DNA of 21,887 bases from DASQFD01 sp035633255 (GTDB lineage Bacteria > Actinomycetota > Actinomycetes > Actinomycetales > Dermatophilaceae). Below are positions 20,001-21,887 of the stretch, piece by piece. Within the stretch, counting starts at the first letter, position 1; each line of letters opens with the position of its first letter. Made by a program: the position numbers and the translations under genes. The stretch is from contig DASQFD010000120.1 of assembly GCA_035633255.1 (NCBI GenBank), positions 1 to 21,887 of the forward strand. Direction: 5' to 3'. A model generated the notes under the pieces. The model worked only from the letters and a program-made list of their open reading frames with translations. It made no database searches and was not told the origin of the DNA.

Positions 20001-20678
20001 CTCGATCGCGATGCCGTGGTCCATGACCTCGCAGAAGTAGCTCCCGGCGCCGAAGATGTCGCGGAACTGCGCGGCCGCGGTGACCGCCTCGGCGTACTGC
20101 CCGAGCCGGAGGCGGGTCTGCACCTCCCCGGAGGGGCAGCCGGTGGTGGCGACCAGGCCGCGGCCGTAGGTGCTCAGCAGCTCGCGGTCCAGCCGGGGCC
20201 ACTTGGCGTAGACCTGGTCCAGCGAGGCGAGGCTGTCGAGGCGGAAGAGGTTGTGCAGGCCGACGTTGTCGCGAGCCAGGAGCGTCATGTGGGTGTAGGC
20301 CCCACTGCCCGAGACGTCGTCGCCGGGTGGGGTCCGCTCGTCGCCCCAGCGGACCCGCGTGCGGTCCGAGCGGTGCGTGCCCGGGGTGACGTAGGCCTCG
20401 ACCCCGATGATCGGCTTGACCCCCGTGCCCTGGGCCTTCGTCCAGAACTCGTAGGCGCCGAAGAGGTAACCGTGGTCGGTGGTGGCCAGCGCCGGCATAC
20501 CGAGCTCGGCCGCCCGGGCGAACAGCTCGCCGATGCGCGCCGCCCCGTCGAGCATGGAGTACTCGGTGTGGACGTGGAGGTGGACGAAGGAGTCCGACCG
20601 GCCCGGCCGGCCGGAACCGCCCGGGGGACCCATGGTCGGCACCCGCGAGGGAGGCGGCGAGGCGGGCGAGGGCGACAT
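17022..20678 (-). CDS. dnaE: DNA polymerase III subunit alpha (replicative polymerase)
   Basis: The 1218-residue protein is the replicative DNA polymerase. Domains in order: PHP (HLHVHTEYSMLDG, from residue 33; TTDHGYLFGAYEF), C-family palm with GPGRGSGAGS and the metal-binding PDFDVDFD (441-448), fingers, helix-hairpin-helix region, and an OB fold near the C-terminus (IAGLVTGLQVKRTKKGDLWA). The PHP metal ligands look intact, as in mycobacterial DnaE1, where this domain proofreads. Size is close to that enzyme. ATG 20678 is chosen from the TAGAAT box 8 bases upstream (leaderless); ATG 20633 is the alternative, fifteen codons downstream. The stop overlaps the start of the peptidase gene, making dnaE the head of a three-gene chain. 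A longer open frame to 21062 runs into rluD and is rejected. Confidence 0.95.
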   Translation of the reverse strand: MSPSPASPPPSRVPTMGPPGGSGRPGRSDSFVHLHVHTEYSMLDGAARIGELFARAAELGMPALATTDHGYLFGAYEFWTKAQGTGVKPIIGVEAYVTPGTHRSDRTRVRWGDERTPPGDDVSGSGAYTHMTLLARDNVGLHNLFRLDSLASLDQVYAKWPRLDRELLSTYGRGLVATTGCPSGEVQTRLRLGQYAEAVTAAAQFRDIFGAGSYFCEVMDHGIAIERRVREDLLRLARDLDLPLLATNDSHYTRKEDATAHGALLCVQSGSTLMDPNRFAFEGDGYYLKSAEEMRQVWRELPEACDNTLLVAEMCEVSFEVEEGRYMPRFPCPPGESEASWFVQEVQRGLAARFPHGIPDYARRQAEYETEVIVSKGYAGYFLVVADFITWAKEQGIRVGPGRGSGAGSMCAYAMRITDLDPVPHGLIFERFLNPERPSLPDFDVDFDERRRGEVIRYVTEKYGDDRVAQIVTYGTIKAKQAVKDAARVMGHPFSVGEQLTKAMPADVMGKSVSLAQMYDPEHERYREGGQFRALVESEPHLGEVVGTARGLEGLKRQWGVHAAGVIMSSAPLLDVIPIMRRLQDGQVLTQFDYPSCEALGLVKMDFLGLRNLTILDDAIANVRANRAEDIDLEELSRTLDDPATYALLARGDTLGVFQLDGGGMRTLLRLMQPDSFEDISAALALYRPGPMGVNAHTNFALRKNGKQEVVPLDPQLKGQLQPEMVQALEPILGTTHGLVIYQEQVMEIAQKLAGYSLGNADLLRRAMGKKKKEVLAAEYVPFSDGMKAQGFNEQSIAALWGVLVPFSDYAFNKAHTAAYGLVSYWTAYLKANYPAEYMAALLTSVGDDKDKSALYLGECRRMGIRVLPPDVNESVAQFAAVGEDIRFGLQAVRNVGAAVVEEVVRARTESGRFTSFRDFLATSPAVVCNKRTVESLIKAGAFDGLGEARAGLLRVHEEYVDAFVGVKRQEAIGQDSLFGSLGEDTGEPGADLMGLTPVPAVEWDKSTLLSFEREMLGLYVSDHPLFGVEHVLTSHADTPIAVLTGEEGRPEGATVTIAGLVTGLQVKRTKKGDLWAIATVEDLEGAIECLFFPSTYLTVAGMLAQDVVAVVRGRVNRRGDAVSIYAQELTLPDVSGAPRGPVVVHMETVRATAGRIEELRSVLGNHPGATEVHLKLTKPGRAMVLRLDDAYRVEATEALFGDLKVLLGPRCLAGGGG

Positions 20679-20692
20679 CGCGACCGATTCTA
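20679..20692 (-). promoter_or_regulatory. Leaderless dnaE promoter (-10 box)
   Basis: On the minus strand TAGAAT (complement at 20687-20692) fits TANNNT and ends 8 bases before ATG 20678, with no Shine-Dalgarno. No good -35 hexamer is visible at the expected distance. Confidence 0.6.
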
Positions 20693-20756
20693 GGCCGCTC
20701 CTGCGACGGCCTCGGGCGTGTCGGCTCCGGGTGTCGTGGGCGCGGGCCCCTGGACC

Positions 20757-20776
20757 GCTCCCGGGCCCCCGGGAGC
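20757..20776 (-). terminator. Hairpin downstream of rluD
   Basis: gctcccgg (20757-20764) pairs with ccgggagc (20769-20776) around a tight 4-base loop, 57 bases after the rluD stop and before the dnaE promoter. It is a plausible terminator separating the two transcripts. Confidence 0.55.
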
Positions 20777-20832
20777 CCGTCGGGGAGGCGACGGTCCGCT
20801 CCCGATCCGCCGGCGGGACGTCGCGGCGGCGC

Positions 20833-21756
20833 TCAGAGCAGGTCGAGGGCGCGCTGGAGGTCCGGCGGGTAGGTGCTGGTGTAGGTGACCCACTCACCGG
20901 TGCCGGGGTGCTCGAAGCCCAGCCCCACGGCATGCAGCCACTGGCGCTCGAGGCGGAGGCGCTTGGCCAGCACCGGGTCCGCGCCGTACATGAGGTCGCC
21001 GACGCACGGGTGGTGCAGCGCCGAGAAGTGCACCCGGATCTGGTGGGTCCTCCCGGTCTCAAGGCGCACCTCGAGCAGCGAGGCGTGCCGGAACGCCTCC
21101 AGCATCTCGTAGTGGGTGACGGCCTGCTTGCCGGACTCCTTGACGGCGAAGCGGAACTCGGCGCCGGGATGCCGGCCCAGGGGCGCGTCGACGGTGCCGC
21201 TGAGCGGGTCGGGCAGTCCCTGGACGAGCGCGTGGTAGGTCTTGTCGACGCGGCGCTCCTTGAACGCGCGCTTGAGGACCGTGTAGGCGCGCTCGGACTT
21301 GCACACCACCATCAGGCCGGAGGTGCCCACGTCGAGGCGGGACACGACGCCCTGGCGCTCGCTGGCGCCGCTGGTCGAGATGCGGTACCCCGCGGCGGCG
21401 AGCCCACCGAGCACGGTCGGCCCGGTCCACCCGACGCTCGGGTGGGCGGCCACGCCGACCGGCTTGTCGACCACGACGATGTCCTCGTCGTCGTGGACGA
21501 CGCCCATGCCCGGGACGGGTTCCGCGACGACCTGCAGGGTCGGGCTGGGGTCGGCGCTGGGCAGGTTGACCTCGAGGACGTCACCGCCACGCACCCGGTG
21601 TGACTTCCCGACGCTGGCGCTGTTGACCACGACTCCGCCCTCGAGCGCCATCTCCGCCGCCCGGGTGCGGGAGAGCCCGAAGAGCCGGGCGATCGCCGCG
21701 TCGACGCGCTCGCCCTCCAGGCCCTCGGGGACGAGGATGGCCCGGGCGTCACCCAT
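20833..21756 (-). CDS. rluD: RluD/RluA-family 23S rRNA pseudouridine synthase
   Basis: The 307-residue enzyme isomerises uridines of 23S rRNA to pseudouridine. An N-terminal S4 RNA-binding domain (about 16-75) precedes the catalytic domain with VVSRLDVGTSGLMV (137-150; catalytic Asp142), DKTYHALVQG and GRTHQIRVH (235-243). Length and layout are normal for RluD. ATG 21756 overlaps the end of the upstream frame (ATGGGTGA), so it is coupled to the lspA-like gene; no ribosome site is seen. The lspA-rluD-dnaE order is typical of Actinomycetota. The exact rRNA target is inferred from the family. Confidence 0.93.
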   Translation of the reverse strand: MGDARAILVPEGLEGERVDAAIARLFGLSRTRAAEMALEGGVVVNSASVGKSHRVRGGDVLEVNLPSADPSPTLQVVAEPVPGMGVVHDDEDIVVVDKPVGVAAHPSVGWTGPTVLGGLAAAGYRISTSGASERQGVVSRLDVGTSGLMVVCKSERAYTVLKRAFKERRVDKTYHALVQGLPDPLSGTVDAPLGRHPGAEFRFAVKESGKQAVTHYEMLEAFRHASLLEVRLETGRTHQIRVHFSALHHPCVGDLMYGADPVLAKRLRLERQWLHAVGLGFEHPGTGEWVTYTSTYPPDLQRALDLL

Positions 21757-21887
21757 CGGCGCGCGGTGGCTGGGTGGTGGAGGGCTGGGCGGCGTGCGGC
21801 TGGGCGGCGTGCGGCTGGGCGGCGTGCGGCTGGGCGGCGTGCGGCTGGGCGGCGGGCGGCTGGGCGGCGGGCGGCTCGGCGGCGGGC
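21749..21887 (-). CDS. C-terminal repeat tail of an upstream gene, probably lipoprotein signal peptidase
   Basis: Forty-five codons of a frame that enters from the right edge and ends in TGA at 21751-21749, overlapping the rluD start by 8 bases. It encodes nine pentapeptides of the type HAAQP/PAAQP, ending STTQP-PRADG. Nothing catalytic is in view. Synteny (lspA lies directly upstream of rluD in many actinobacteria) suggests the variable cytoplasmic tail of LspA. Because the visible part is only low-complexity repeat, both coding status and identity need the flanking sequence. Confidence 0.55.
   Translation of the reverse strand, partial: PAAEPPAAQPPAAQPHAAQPHAAQPHAAQPHAAQPSTTQPPRADG
21768..21887 (-). 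repeat. 15-bp tandem repeat array (pentapeptide tail)
   Basis: Seven 15-bp units run from 21783 to the window edge: four identical (ggctgggcggcgtgc), two ending gggc and one with a further change; a degenerate unit precedes at 21768-21782. The 15-bp period equals five codons. Length variation between strains is likely. Confidence 0.9.

Noticed and set aside
21768..21887. CRISPR array
   Set aside because: The repeats are contiguous 15-bp units with no unique spacers and stay in one coding frame.

Overview
The window looks like the chromosome of a very high-GC actinobacterium. GC is above 70 % by eye, GTG starts are common, several transcripts appear leaderless, and many genes are joined by 4-base GTGA overlaps. 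The lspA-tail/rluD/dnaE order is typical of Actinomycetota. A member of the Micrococcales near Intrasporangiaceae or Ornithinimicrobiaceae is my guess; nothing here fixes the genus.

Region 1 (1-9747) is a lipid or polyketide locus. It holds the 3' two-thirds of a large iterative type I PKS (two near-identical ACPs, KR, double-hotdog DH; any KS/AT lies off the left edge). A 1846-residue carboxylase follows with a 4-base overlap, laid out like eukaryotic acetyl-CoA carboxylase (BC-like, BT, BCCP, central AC-like, CT). A convergent Sfp-type phosphopantetheinyl transferase closes the locus. The simple reading is extender-unit supply, carrier activation and chain building in one place. Two details break it: the biotin-carboxylase domain has lost its ATP-grasp core and catalytic residues, and both ACPs carry Thr where the phosphopantetheine Ser should be. 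This is the best candidate in the window for an undescribed system.

Region 2 (9748-13804) is an accessory stretch. It has a leaderless class II aldolase on +, then two minus-strand pairs: a DUF4239 (bestrophin-like) membrane protein with a K+ channel, and a SatD-family protein translationally coupled to a polytopic membrane protein with a DUF3307-like C-terminus. The SatD protein shows, in order, the motifs of a class III nucleotide-cyclase fold plus a C-terminal HTH, so that pair could be a signal-and-membrane-effector module.

Region 3 (13805-21887), all on minus, is core genome: an lspA-like C-terminal tail, rluD-type pseudouridine synthase, dnaE (replicative polymerase alpha subunit), oligopeptidase B-like peptidase and mtnA. 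The last three are chained by GTGA overlaps behind a leaderless dnaE promoter.

Across all regions the word GGCATAC/GTATGCC recurs 14 times by eye, in both orientations and in different reading frames, often forcing rare codons. That suggests selection on the DNA word itself. No tRNA, rRNA, CRISPR array, insertion sequence or prophage gene was seen.
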